Positions 41,332 to 51,420 of a DNA stretch of 64,000 bases are shown here, one piece after another (the stretch's first letter is position 1; every line of letters begins with the position of its first letter). The stretch comes from Psychrobacter submarinus. Lineage in GTDB: Bacteria; Pseudomonadota; Gammaproteobacteria; Pseudomonadales; Moraxellaceae. Below the pieces are notes generated by a model, which was not told the DNA's origin, did no database searches, and worked only from the letters and a program-made list of their open reading frames with translations. The position numbers and the translations under genes were made by a program. Location: positions 62,001-126,000 of the forward strand of contig NZ_CAJHBQ010000001.1 of NCBI RefSeq assembly GCF_904846685.1, in the 5' to 3' direction.

Positions 41332-42709
41332 TTTGCTTCTCCCCTATTAGTGTCGTGTTATTAGTAGTGCTTTTAACATCTAAATCAGTAACCGTCGTAA
41401 AGCCTGACTTACTCGCTGCAATTTGTGCAGGGGTCTTGGATGTTTTGAGACGATAGCGCCTATCAAGCATACTCAGCAGACCACCCAATGCCATAATAAT
41501 AGCGCCGAGCCATATCCAACGAATTAATGGTTTTACATAAATCCTTAATGCCCATTGGTTACTACCATCGGCAATAGGTTCGCCCAGTGCGACATAAACA
41601 TCGCGCATAAGACTGGGGTCAATAGCAGCTTCAGTTGTTGGCATCGTGCTGATAATATAAGTACGCTTTTCTGGAGTCAGTTTCGCCACTTCACGACCGT
41701 CTTTGGATACCACCACTTGCGCTTGCGTTGCATCAAAGTTACTACCCTTTATTTCAAAAAATTCAGTTACTTCAAAATCGTAACCTTGGACATGGACCGT
41801 TTCGCCAACACTCAATGCCACATCGCGCTCGATACTCAAGGTACTGGTAAAGGCAACACCGATGACCGCTACAATCACACCAATATGTGCCGTTTGCTGA
41901 CCCCAGTAGCTTAAACGCAGCTTATTTAAGCCTTGCAAAAAGCTTGGTGCATTTTTGGTTTTGTCTTTGAAATCAACCACCATCCAGAACAGTACCCAAA
42001 AACTTACTGCTAGTGTTACACCAATATTAAGCATGGCAGATGGACTGACAAAGTAAGTGATGACTGCAGCTAATACTAGACTGCTCACCCAACGCCTGGC
42101 CGCAACACTGCGCTCGGCAAAGTATTCAGTGCACCAGGCCAACGCCAGGGGAACAAGAATCAAACCGACAAACGCACTTACCAGTTGGCTGGTCACCACC
42201 GTCTGAAACCACGCTCCGCCCAGGAATAACCAGAGGTAGACCGGCAGCATCAGCATTTGCACCACCAGCAGCACGGGCGTGGCGGCAATGGCCCGGCCTG
42301 CGTCACCCTTGCCCAGATGGGTGAAGCTGATAAACCAGTCCGTGCAGGGCACTAGCAGCACCAGTAACACCCCGGCCTGGACGGCGGGGGACAGGGGAAG
42401 CAACGCCACCAGGGCATCGAGCAGCAAGGGCGTGATCACAAAGTTGCCCAGCACAAGCGCCGCCAGGAATCGCCAGTCACGTAACCCCCGGCCAATGTGC
42501 GTCAAAGGCACCTGGGTAAACGTGGCATAGAGCAAAACGCCCAGCAGTGGCCACAAACCCGCTTCCAGACGCGATGCCGTGTCCGGCAGGGCAATCCCGA
42601 CGGCAAGACCCGCCAGAATAAAGGCCAGGTAAATCCAGGATTGATGTCGTTCCATCTGGTCTCGCATGGGAAAATCCGGCTCCAGGATTGAGTGCGAAAA
42701 GTGAGTCAC
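41324..42709 (-). CDS. Chimeric ORF: ACR3-like N-terminus joined in frame to CcmF C-terminus
   Basis: Residues 1 to about 206 are the N-terminal six or seven membrane segments of an arsenite permease of the ACR3 type (WPLLGVLLYATFTQVPL, LVPCTDWFISFTHLGKGD). From about residue 207 the protein is CcmF C-terminus (SYWGQQTAHIGVIVAVIGVA, PEKRTYIISTMPTTEAAIDP, ending near LDRRYR). DNA composition changes at the same point (~42088). CcmF normally has about 650 residues, so neither parent is functional in full. It is a recombination scar at the edge of the foreign block. Confidence 0.85.
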   Translation of the reverse strand: MTHFSHSILEPDFPMRDQMERHQSWIYLAFILAGLAVGIALPDTASRLEAGLWPLLGVLLYATFTQVPLTHIGRGLRDWRFLAALVLGNFVITPLLLDALVALLPLSPAVQAGVLLVLLVPCTDWFISFTHLGKGDAGRAIAATPVLLVVQMLMLPVYLWLFLGGAWFQTVVTSQLVSAFVGLILVPLALAWCTEYFAERSVAARRWVSSLVLAAVITYFVSPSAMLNIGVTLAVSFWVLFWMVVDFKDKTKNAPSFLQGLNKLRLSYWGQQTAHIGVIVAVIGVAFTSTLSIERDVALSVGETVHVQGYDFEVTEFFEIKGSNFDATQAQVVVSKDGREVAKLTPEKRTYIISTMPTTEAAIDPSLMRDVYVALGEPIADGSNQWALRIYVKPLIRWIWLGAIIMALGGLLSMLDRRYRLKTSKTPAQIAASKSGFTTVTDLDVKSTTNNTTLIGEKQND

Positions 42710-42729
42710 CGCGTCAGTGAATCGGGCGG

Positions 42730-43053
42730 TCAGGCCTCCAATTCGCCTCCACGATCTACCCAGGCTTCTTTGCCGCCCACAAAATGATGAATGTCGGTAT
42801 AGCCCACACTGACCAGGCGCTCAGCGGCACGACCGGCCCGTTTGCAACGGTCACTGGTACAATAAACCACAATCGTCGCGTCTTTGTCTGGAAGCGCGGC
42901 GGGGGCCTCGTCGAGAACATTATCGGAAACAAGATTGATGGCACCCGGCAGGTGCCCTTCGGCAAACGTCCTGGCCGGCAGGGTATCCACCAGGATGAAT
43001 TCCCGGCCCTGCCTCTGCCAATCGCGCAGCGTGTCGGCGTTGATCGCTTTCAT
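42730..43053 (-). CDS. Rhodanese-like sulfurtransferase domain protein
   Basis: A 107-aa single rhodanese domain: FILVDTLPARTFAEGHLPGA at the front and the active loop VVYCTSDRCKRAGRAAERL with the catalytic cysteine. ATG 43053 is used because it overlaps the upstream gene's stop as ATGA; the frame is open further. It lies between a membrane protein and the ACR3-like N-terminus, an arrangement that suggests an arsenic-related operon. Confidence 0.85.
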   Translation of the reverse strand: MKAINADTLRDWQRQGREFILVDTLPARTFAEGHLPGAINLVSDNVLDEAPAALPDKDATIVVYCTSDRCKRAGRAAERLVSVGYTDIHHFVGGKEAWVDRGGELEA

Positions 43054-43517
43054 GAGGCCTTCCCGTCGCCGGCGGATTGTACCGGCGCAAAATAACGGTC
43101 CAGCCCCCAGAGCAACAGGCCGAACAGCAGGTGTGGCAGCGCGGAGGCGACGATCAACTTGGGACCAATGGCCAGGCCAGCAACGCCCCATCCGACCAGC
43201 GGAAAGAACACCACCAGTATCACGCCCCAGAGCGCGGCGGCCAGCCCCAGTGCGGTCGCCAGGCTCTTGCGCGGGAAGTAGCGAACGAACACCACCGACC
43301 AGAAGGTCACGTAAGCGGTGTGGAATAGCAGGCCAGCCGGTAGTGGCAGGGTCCGTCCCAGCAACGTCTCGGCAAAAGCCAGTGATGGCGGCTTCGGAAA
43401 CGGTGAAACACCCGCCTTCAACAAGGCCACCATCACAATCGCGGTGAGGACCGAGACCGCAAGGCCAATGCCGAAGGCTCTTGGGAAAGACGGTTTGATG
43501 GGTATCGTGGCTGACAT
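43050..43517 (-). CDS. Membrane protein of unknown function in ars group
   Basis: A 155-aa protein with about four membrane segments (roughly residues 15-35, 60-82, 88-112 and 118-140) and no motif I recognise. It is translationally coupled to the rhodanese gene by a four-base overlap and follows the arsR gene by 27 bp. Its place points to a role in metalloid resistance, but this is only context. Confidence 0.65.
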   Translation of the reverse strand: MSATIPIKPSFPRAFGIGLAVSVLTAIVMVALLKAGVSPFPKPPSLAFAETLLGRTLPLPAGLLFHTAYVTFWSVVFVRYFPRKSLATALGLAAALWGVILVVFFPLVGWGVAGLAIGPKLIVASALPHLLFGLLLWGLDRYFAPVQSAGDGKAS

Positions 43518-43544
43518 GGATGGCTCCTTTTTGGATTGGAAAAG

Positions 43545-43907
43545 TTAGTGTCCCGCCTCGTTGTCACCCGCGCTGTCAGCGGCCGTCGGACAGCGTGGCC
43601 CGCACCTTTCGCTGGACTCGCGACAGCAGGCGCCGACCAGGTGATCGGTTAGTGACAACAGGGACTCAAACGCGGCGCAGTAATAGACGAACTGGCCCTC
43701 TTTGCGCGACGTCACCAGGCCAGCGTAAGCCAGCTTCTGCAAATGAAAGGTCAGTGCGCTGGGGGCCATGCCTACACGCTCGCCGAGTTTGCCGGCCGAG
43801 AGGCCAACCGGTCCCGCCGCCGTCAGTTGACGGATGGCGGCAAGGCGCGCGGGGTGCGCAAGCGCGCCCAGTTGTTTCGCGAGGATTTCTTCGTTATGCC
43901 GTTTCAT
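43545..43907 (-). CDS. arsR: ArsR/SmtB-family metalloregulator
   Basis: A 120-aa winged-helix repressor (LGALAHPARLAAIRQLTAAG, then MAPSALTFHLQKLAYAGLV). The recognition helix lacks the CVC motif; instead cysteines cluster at the C-terminus (ACCRESSERCGPRC). This is like ArsR types whose As(III) site lies at the C-terminal end. It heads the operon arsR-membrane protein-rhodanese-ACR3 fragment. Confidence 0.88.
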   Translation of the reverse strand: MKRHNEEILAKQLGALAHPARLAAIRQLTAAGPVGLSAGKLGERVGMAPSALTFHLQKLAYAGLVTSRKEGQFVYYCAAFESLLSLTDHLVGACCRESSERCGPRCPTAADSAGDNEAGH

Positions 43908-44002
43908 GGTTCCATGCTAGGTTATTTAAGTATTTCATGCAATATTGAAATGCTGAGCCTCACAGAAGTCGTACCAGATAAATCCTGAAACGCGCGATAC
44001 AT

Positions 44003-44323
44003 TCAGGCTGTGTTTTCTTCGACACCCTCATAAAGAGACGTAATGAGCGGGCATTTCACGTCACCCTGCGCAGTGCAGCACGCCTGCACTAACCCGTCCA
44101 GAGCGCGCTCGATACGCTGCAGGCTTGAAATTTTCTGTCGCACACTGGCGAGCTTCTGCTCGCCCAGTACCCGTGCTTCATCGCAATGGGTGCCGTCTTG
44201 CAGTGTTAGCAGTCCTCCGATTTCATCCAGGCTGAAGCCCAACCATTGGGCCGTTCGAATGAACTGAAGACGCGCCAACGCCTGATCGTCGTAATGGCGG
44301 ATGCTTCCATAGGGTTTGTCAGG
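44003..44323 (-). pseudogene. merR: MerR fragment, third merR, 5' end lost
   Basis: The frame reads DKPYGSIRHYDDQALARLQF, then WLGFSLDEIGGLLTLQDGTHC, and has the MerR cysteines THCDEA, ACCTAQ and KCPLI. The N-terminal DNA-binding half is missing: homology stops at P-D-K (44323), exactly where GGGGGCCTGTGG, a transposon-like end, begins. This merR belongs to another lineage than the two complete copies. Confidence 0.8.
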
Positions 44324-44371
44324 GGGCCTGTGGAAGAACCGACAAATTTGACAAGTTTGGCTCTAACGCGA

Positions 44372-45421
44372 TCACAGCGAGCCCTGTAGTTGTTTGAACT
44401 GTCCCAGGATCATCGCCTTTTCCTGAAGTATTACCTTGTTCTCGTCAGTCAGAAATGCAATTTTGTCCTGACAGACTTTTAGTTCGGCTTTGGTGGTCTC
44501 CAATGCTTGAGTTAACACAGCCACTTGCTTATCGACATCTGCTTTCTGAGTGGTAATCACTGCCGCGTTTTCCGCCAGTTGTTCATTTTTATGCTGAAAA
44601 TCCCGGCACTTCGTTAAGGCATCTTCAAGATCACGCTTCAGATTTTGAATATCCTCTATCTTTCCGTTTAGCTCCCTGTTTAGCGTTGCATTGGCCTGTT
44701 CAAGTTTACCAGCGTCACTTTGTAACTGAGCATTGGCATCAAATAACTCGGACGCTTTGAACTCGGCCTGGGTGAGCCGGTGTTGCAGATCCCGAACCTG
44801 GTCTTTTAATCCCTGAGTAACTGTACGAAACTGTTCGCGCTCCTGCTGACGGTCTTCCGCTGTGCGCTGCTGATAGTGTTCAAAGTGTTCTCGAATATCC
44901 TTGTTTTCCTGCTTGAGTTCAGCAACGCTTTCCTTCAGTTCAGTGGTCCTCGCAATCGCTTCGTCTCGTTGGGACTCGGCTTTAACCAGGCTAATACGGA
45001 CATCTTCCAGAGACTTTTCTGTCTCACCTTTTTCTTTGTTTTGCCGCTCAATCTGGCTATCAAGGTCTTGCTGTCGGGCAGTTAGCTGCACGATGGTGTT
45101 TTTGGCATCGGACAACTCTTTGCGAAGCGCTTTATTGAAACCTTCAAATTCCTGACGGACCTGCTCGATACGATGGTCGGCCATTTGTTGTACCCGCTCA
45201 TGCAGTGACTTTACCACTTCGATCAAATCGTTCGGTAACCCGCCGGTATCGACCGCCTCTCCGTTATCGGATCGCCAACGTTTGAGCAGTGGCGCGATGG
45301 TGCTTTTGCTGCCGGTGCCGAGATGTTCACGCACCCGGTCTACAGTAGGTTCTTGGCGCTGACTTTTGATGGCCTCAGCGGCTTTGGCAACGTCGTGGTA
45401 AGTGACACCGGCACGGGCCAT
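44372..45421 (-). CDS. tnpT: KfrA-like coiled-coil protein, TnpT-type resolution factor
   Basis: A 349-aa protein with a KfrA N-terminal DNA-binding domain (VTYHDVAKAAEAIKSQRQEP, LGTGSKSTIAPLLKRWRSD) and a coiled coil over about residues 80-345. In Tn4651 such a protein, TnpT, binds the resolution site and assists the recombinase TnpS. Divergence from the tyrosine recombinase across 205 bp matches that arrangement. A plasmid-type KfrA is the alternative. Confidence 0.82.
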   Translation of the reverse strand: MARAGVTYHDVAKAAEAIKSQRQEPTVDRVREHLGTGSKSTIAPLLKRWRSDNGEAVDTGGLPNDLIEVVKSLHERVQQMADHRIEQVRQEFEGFNKALRKELSDAKNTIVQLTARQQDLDSQIERQNKEKGETEKSLEDVRISLVKAESQRDEAIARTTELKESVAELKQENKDIREHFEHYQQRTAEDRQQEREQFRTVTQGLKDQVRDLQHRLTQAEFKASELFDANAQLQSDAGKLEQANATLNRELNGKIEDIQNLKRDLEDALTKCRDFQHKNEQLAENAAVITTQKADVDKQVAVLTQALETTKAELKVCQDKIAFLTDENKVILQEKAMILGQFKQLQGSL

Positions 45422-45626
45422 GGTGAATTCCTCATAGATTATTTAATAACGTATTACGTATCACGTAATATAACATTATATATGTGAAATTCAACTGCAC
45501 TTGAATTGCAATTATTAACCCTCGATAATGAGTATTATCGTTGGTTATAATAGTCAGACAGAATTTTTCCACTTGTAACGCCGGTACATAGCCGCCTTTT
45601 GAGCGACTCCGGTAGGAATCCGATAC
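45422..45626. promoter_or_regulatory. Candidate rst resolution site between tnpT and tnpS
   Basis: Two strong dyads lie in the 205-bp divergent gap. At 45517-45546 AACC-CT-CGATAAT and ATTATCG-TT-GGTT are inverted around GAGT, the form expected of a tyrosine recombinase core site. At 45453-45469 ATTACGT and ACGTAAT flank ATC, next to the tnpT start, likely the TnpT or operator site. Confidence 0.7.
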
Positions 45627-46637
45627 ATGATCAATAAACCGACCAAATTAGCTACTGACTTATCGTTACGTAATGATGAGCCAGGTCAGATTGCCCGCCA
45701 GGACTCCGAAGCGCTGCGTCATTACCTCCAGGCAGCCACCTCCGACAACACCCGCAAGGCGTATCGGTCGGCCATCCGACAGTTTGAAAAATGGGGTGGG
45801 CGTCTGCCCACGGATCGGGATACGCTAATTCGTTATCTGCTGGCCCGTGCGGAGTCGCACAACTCTCGAACCCTGGATCTCCATTTGACGGCTATCAGCC
45901 AGTGGCACCACTACCAGGGCATCATTGACCCGGTGAAAGATCCGCTCGTTCGAAAAACAATGGAGGGCATTCGACGTACCCATGGCCTGCCCAAACGCAA
46001 AGCCAAGGCACTGCGCCTGTCGCACATTGCGCAGATGGTGGATCACCTGAGGCATTTGCCAGACTGTAAAAAGAAATGTAGAGATATTGCATTGGTGTTG
46101 ACTGGCTTTTTCGGTGCCTTTCGCCGCAGTGAACTGGTCAAAGTGCAGGTTAGTGATCTGGTGTGGGAACCGGAGGGGCTGATCATCAAGTTACCCCGTT
46201 CCAAAACTGACCAACAGGCGATGAGTTTGATACGAGCTTTACCCTTTGGTGAGCAAAGCTGCTGTGCTGCGACGGCAGTTAAAGTGTGGATGGAAACGGC
46301 AGGCATTGACGAAGGGCCACTCTTTCGACCAGTAAACCGATGGGACCAGGTTCAAGCAAGACAACTAAATCCGGGCGCGATTAACGACTTGCTCAAGTCT
46401 TTGGGCAAAGCCTGTCGCTTCGATTTTGTGCCGGATCTAAGCAGCCATAGCTTTCGTCGAGGTTTGTCCACCTCAGCAGCTCGCGAGCGTATAGACTTTG
46501 AACTGATCAAAAAGCAAGGTGGCTGGAAAAGCGATGCCACCGTGTGGGAATACATCGAAGAAGGACAGCAATTGTCCGAAAATGCCTCTTTGATACTTAT
46601 GGAAAAGATGGCAGCGATGATTTCAACTGATAGCTAA
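45627..46637 (+). CDS. tnpS: Tyrosine recombinase, TnpS-type cointegrate resolvase
   Basis: A 336-aa site-specific recombinase. An N-terminal SAM-like domain (RKAYRSAIRQFEKWGGRLP) precedes the catalytic domain. Catalytic residues are visible: R in FFGAFRRSELVKVQ, H-x-x-R in HSFRRGLS, the GGW element and the nucleophile region WEYIEEGQ. In Tn4651-type elements this enzyme resolves cointegrates at rst with TnpT. Confidence 0.85.
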   Translation: MINKPTKLATDLSLRNDEPGQIARQDSEALRHYLQAATSDNTRKAYRSAIRQFEKWGGRLPTDRDTLIRYLLARAESHNSRTLDLHLTAISQWHHYQGIIDPVKDPLVRKTMEGIRRTHGLPKRKAKALRLSHIAQMVDHLRHLPDCKKKCRDIALVLTGFFGAFRRSELVKVQVSDLVWEPEGLIIKLPRSKTDQQAMSLIRALPFGEQSCCAATAVKVWMETAGIDEGPLFRPVNRWDQVQARQLNPGAINDLLKSLGKACRFDFVPDLSSHSFRRGLSTSAARERIDFELIKKQGGWKSDATVWEYIEEGQQLSENASLILMEKMAAMISTDS

Positions 46638-46655
46638 GCGAATCAGACCCTCCAC

Positions 46656-46690
46656 TTGACTCCGTATCTTAGTACAGAGTTTACTATATT
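46656..46690 (+). promoter_or_regulatory. mer-type promoter in front of merR (locus 2)
   Basis: TTGACTCCGTATCTTAGTAC, with TTGACT at 46656-46661, is followed after 19 bp by TTACTA (46681-46686). The imperfect GTA...TAC dyad in the spacer matches MerR control, so merR may regulate itself from this site. Confidence 0.7.
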
Positions 46691-46772
46691 CTACCCTTTC
46701 CACTAATCAGCATGTTGAACAGGGTTTCTCAAACGAATTGCAACCTTAGTCACGAGGAATAATAGAGCACGA

Positions 46773-47159
46773 ATGAACAGAACGATCAGCAAATTGGCCA
46801 AAGCACTCAATATAAATGTCGAGACGGTTCGTTTTTATGAGCGCCGGGCGTTAATCACACAACCACCCAAACCGGATACTGGTTATCGTCATTATCCAGA
46901 AGAGACGGTTAATCGCATCCGCTTTATCAAGCGTGCGCAAGAGCTTGGTTTTACCTTGGATGAGATCTCCAACCTGTTAAGCCTGAATGATTACCCCTGC
47001 AGCCAAGTGCAGGATCTAGCCGAGCTCAAGCTCATCGCCGTGAAAGAAAAAATGGCCGATTTACGGCGTTTGGAAAAGGCGTTAAAGGCGTTATTAGCGC
47101 AATGCCAAAGCAATGACGACGACAGCCATTGCCCCATCATCGATTCCCTACAACCCTGA
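46773..47159 (+). CDS. merR: Mercury-responsive regulator MerR (locus 2)
   Basis: A 128-aa complete MerR with HTH (LNINVETVRFYERRALITQP) and Hg ligands in YPCSQV, AQCQSN and SHCPI. It is closely similar to the merR of locus 1 along its whole length, in contrast to the cut merR at 44003. It is co-directional with merA and lies between two mer-type promoters. Confidence 0.94.
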   Translation: MNRTISKLAKALNINVETVRFYERRALITQPPKPDTGYRHYPEETVNRIRFIKRAQELGFTLDEISNLLSLNDYPCSQVQDLAELKLIAVKEKMADLRRLEKALKALLAQCQSNDDDSHCPIIDSLQP

Positions 47160-47186
47160 TCAGATCGACCGATAATAAAATTCCAC

Positions 47187-48711
<1,525 letters not shown>

Positions 48712-48724
48712 GACGGTGCCGCCA

Positions 48725-49360
48725 ATGTATAACATGGATGAGATCGTGGAACGGCTGGGTCTGACCGGCGAAAGGGAAGCCGCGCTTCATGTGACGCTGT
48801 TGCGCGAGCTTGCCCTGGGACAACCGGTCACTGTTGAGCGGCTCGCGAAGTCGCTCAACTGGACGACTGATGAGGCAGAGTTGGTGCTGGAAAAACTGCC
48901 CTGCGGGACCATCGAGTACGACGGCCAGGGACGGCTGATCGGCTCCGGCATCACACTGCGAGAAACCCCGCATGCATTTGTTGTCAACGATCGGCCACTT
49001 TATACCTGGTGTGCACTGGATGCCTTGATGTTTCCAGCTGTCATCGGCGAACGGGCGCAGGTGCAATCGCGTTGCCCGCAGACGAACAACCCGGTCACCT
49101 TGACGGTTACGCCACAGGGAGTGGTTTCGCTTGAGCCGGAGGACGCGGTCGTCTCTTTAGTCTCGGTGGCCGCAGCGGGAGACATTCGAAGTGCGTTTTG
49201 TTGCGACGTCCATTTCTTTGCTTCACGGCAGGCCGGGGAGGCCTGGGGGCGGGATAAAATGCATGTGCACATGGTGAGTGTTCAGGAAGGTTTCGAACTG
49301 GGGCAGCGGATTGCGCACCTTATACTCAACAGGGCAAGGAGTGACCAACATGGGAGCTAA
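48725..49360 (+). CDS. merB: Alkylmercury (organomercurial) lyase
   Basis: MerB cuts carbon-mercury bonds and passes Hg(II) to MerA, giving resistance to organomercurials. The 211-aa protein has the catalytic set: C and D in PLYTWCALDALMFP and the second cysteine in RSAFCCDVHFFAS. ATG 48725 gives the family's usual start (MYNMDEIVERLGL). Its end overlaps merD by 11 bp. Confidence 0.95.
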   Translation: MYNMDEIVERLGLTGEREAALHVTLLRELALGQPVTVERLAKSLNWTTDEAELVLEKLPCGTIEYDGQGRLIGSGITLRETPHAFVVNDRPLYTWCALDALMFPAVIGERAQVQSRCPQTNNPVTLTVTPQGVVSLEPEDAVVSLVSVAAAGDIRSAFCCDVHFFASRQAGEAWGRDKMHVHMVSVQEGFELGQRIAHLILNRARSDQHGS

Positions 49361-49772
49361 TACCCGAATGGTAAACCCCAACCTTGAAGGTGGGCCGGGG
49401 GCGCAAAAAGAAGGCTGTGTCATTTCCGAAGCGGCCCGTCTCTGCGGCCTGTCAGTGCATCAGATCCGGACTTATCTGGACATGCGATTGGTGTACGCCT
49501 GTGGCACCACTCAGGGGGGCTCTCGCTTGTTCGATGACGGCTGCCTGCAACGGTTGGCGTTGATCCGCTCCTGTCGTGAAGCCGGTCTCGGTCTCCCCGA
49601 GATTGCCGAATTTATACAGGCGCTCGACAACGGGGATAAAGGGCAGTGTCGAGCCGTCGAACGGCAAATTCAACACACAATTGCTGTTAAACGAGCCGCA
49701 CTGAATCGCTGCACCCAGGCACTCACCAAGGCGGCGCATGGAGTGAAGTTGAGCGCTCTCAAAGGGCCGTAA
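49350..49772 (+). CDS. merD: Mercury resistance co-regulator MerD
   Basis: A 140-aa MerR-like protein (CVISEAARLCGLSVHQIRTY, then LPEIAEFIQALDNGDKGQC) that displaces MerR from the operator to shut the operon down when Hg is gone. The start ATG 49350 overlaps the merB stop. A polar lead of about 25 residues precedes the HTH domain, slightly longer than usual. Confidence 0.88.
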   Translation: MGANTRMVNPNLEGGPGAQKEGCVISEAARLCGLSVHQIRTYLDMRLVYACGTTQGGSRLFDDGCLQRLALIRSCREAGLGLPEIAEFIQALDNGDKGQCRAVERQIQHTIAVKRAALNRCTQALTKAAHGVKLSALKGP

Positions 49773-49849
49773 GTTGAGGTGGCACCGGACAGTGGCCGAA
49801 TTGGGCTTTTGCAGGGAGTCGTAACTCTTCAATGCATTGGAGGTGGTTT

Positions 49850-50080
49850 ATGACGAACAATGAGCGCGAACCGACAGAAGTATCCCGGTCGCGCAATGGT
49901 TACTTGTGGGGGATATTGGCCGTGCTCAGTTGCCCCTGTCATTTGCCGATTCTCGCCATCGTGCTGGCTGGCACGAGCGCCGGCGCTTTTCTCGGGGAGC
50001 ACTGGGTAATCGTGGGTATCGCGCTGACCGGCCTGTTCGTGCTGTCGCTGAGCCGACTACTAAGGGCCTTCAGCAAGTAA
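49850..50080 (+). CDS. merE: Mercury transporter MerE
   Basis: A 76-aa membrane protein with two segments. The Hg-binding pair lies in AVLSCPCHLPILAIVLAG, and the ending LSRLLRAFSK is as in other MerE proteins. It is thought to carry both Hg(II) and methylmercury. GGAGG precedes ATG 49850. It is the only visible transporter in this locus, which lacks merT and merP. Confidence 0.92.
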   Translation: MTNNEREPTEVSRSRNGYLWGILAVLSCPCHLPILAIVLAGTSAGAFLGEHWVIVGIALTGLFVLSLSRLLRAFSK

Positions 50081-50175
50081 CGGTCCGGTGTCGTATCCGG
50101 TATGGATCGCGGCCCACTGTATGTCAGATGCTAATCACGCGAGTTTACATTTACATAATAGCTGGAGAAAACTAA

Positions 50176-50628
50176 ATGAATTTCGACAATCAACTGTTAA
50201 GTAAAGAGAAATACATACCACTTATACTCCGGGTCATTGTTGGCCTATTGTGGGTTTGGATGGGCATCGTTCCCAAGCTAATTTATCCTGAACCGAGAGT
50301 TGCGATGGTGAGTAAAAGCTGGGTAATTGATTTGCTACCCATGAGTCCGGCGCATTTCATCTTTATTCTGGCAATAGCCGAAATAATAACTGGAGTAATG
50401 CTTCTCTTAGGCCTGTTCACAAGACTTGCTTCAATAGCACAAGCATTAATGATTATTATGATTATTGTCGGTGTTTGGAATATCGCTGCGATGCATGGCA
50501 TTACTTCTCCTCATGCACATTTGCTTATGAAAGATATTCCATTATTCGGGATAAACATGGTGTTAATAATTACTGGCGGAGGTCTGTACTCCATAGACAA
50601 TTGGAGAAAACAGAGTAAGGGTGTTTAA
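50176..50628 (+). CDS. DoxX-like membrane protein
   Basis: A 150-aa protein with four membrane segments, resembling DoxX/DoxD-like proteins (LRVIVGLLWVWMGIVPKLIY; ITGVMLLLGLFTRLASIAQA; final GVLY-type segment VLIITGGGLYSIDNW). Lower GC than its neighbours suggests yet another origin. It follows merE by about 95 bp. Function in metal resistance is unknown. Confidence 0.65.
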   Translation: MNFDNQLLSKEKYIPLILRVIVGLLWVWMGIVPKLIYPEPRVAMVSKSWVIDLLPMSPAHFIFILAIAEIITGVMLLLGLFTRLASIAQALMIIMIIVGVWNIAAMHGITSPHAHLLMKDIPLFGINMVLIITGGGLYSIDNWRKQSKGV

Positions 50629-50706
50629 AACTCTGAAGACTCTGATTGAAGTGTTCGACATAGGCGATAATATAGCTCTCGTCAACCGCATAGGATCGTT
50701 GCCGCC

Positions 50707-50936
50707 ATGAACCAGTTAACCCTCTCCGAAGCCGAGTACCAGACCAAGAAGAGCAAAATTCGCCGCGAAATCTTTCTCGAACGAATGGACACGTTGATTC
50801 CCTGGAAACAGCTGGAGAAGAACGTAGCGCATTATTACCCAAAAGGTCAGGACGGACGGCCTCCTGTCCCGTTGTCTTCCATGCTGCGCGTTCATTGTAT
50901 GCCATTGTTCTATAACCTGAGCGATCCGATCTTGAA
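50707..50936 (+). pseudogene. N-terminal fragment of IS5-family transposase
   Basis: MNQLTLSEAEYQTKKSKIRR and GRPPVPLSSMLRVHCMPLFY are typical of the first 75 residues of IS5-type transposases. The homology ends at LSDP (about 50925-50936), where the haemoglobin gene begins. The DDE domain and both ends of the IS are missing. Confidence 0.8.
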
Positions 50937-51332
50937 ATGCAGTCAACGCCGCGCGATCTAGACTCGCCCGAGGCTATCGCCGAAATGCTGGACGCCTTCT
51001 ACCGGAAGGTCCTGGCCGATGATCGCCTGCGTCCGCTGTTCTTGGATGTGGCAGAAATTGACCTCAGAACGCACCTGCCGTGTATCCGCGCCTATTGGTG
51101 CAAGCTGCTGCTCGGCGAACGCGACGGCTACCAGAGCAACATGGTCGCCCGCCACTTGGCGTTGCACGAGCAACACCCTTTGCAGCTAGATGACTTTGAG
51201 CGCTGGCTGGAGCTGTTTCGGGAGACCGTGAACGCAGATTTTACAGGGCCGAGCGCAGACCGCGCCAAGACATTAGCAACACGGATCGCGGGGAATCTTG
51301 TGCGACTTACACGTTCACCTATCAGCACGTAA
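50937..51332 (+). CDS. Group III truncated haemoglobin
   Basis: A 131-aa haem protein of the truncated globin family. MLDAFYRKVLADDRLRPLF and the proximal-helix region NMVARHLALHEQHPL with the haem-ligating histidine support this. Such globins bind O2 or NO; the physiological role here is unknown. The start codon lies directly at the end of the IS5 fragment, so its original promoter is probably lost. Confidence 0.8.
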   Translation: MQSTPRDLDSPEAIAEMLDAFYRKVLADDRLRPLFLDVAEIDLRTHLPCIRAYWCKLLLGERDGYQSNMVARHLALHEQHPLQLDDFERWLELFRETVNADFTGPSADRAKTLATRIAGNLVRLTRSPIST

Positions 51333-51420
51333 CGGACGATCGCACAACCCACTTGCATCGGGAAGCTGAATCATAAGACATCGCAAAACACTTTTTCGGG
51401 TTCGATAAGGAGTCACAACC

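Noticed and set aside
42070..42110. Chimeric ORFs as assembly errors
   Set aside because: Not excluded, but both edges coincide with composition shifts and keep the frame, and the block has a coherent transposon layout; kept as real with a request for read support.
42884..43548. Long overlapping plus-strand reading frames in the GC-rich ars group
   Set aside because: They are antisense shadows of the rhodanese, membrane protein and arsR genes, whose frames carry clear motifs and coupled starts; high GC keeps other frames open.
45627..46637. Tyrosine recombinase as an integron integrase or phage integrase of the whole island
   Set aside because: The divergent KfrA-like partner, the intergenic dyads and the nearby Tn3-family tnpA fit a TnpS-type resolvase better, and there are no attC sites or phage genes.
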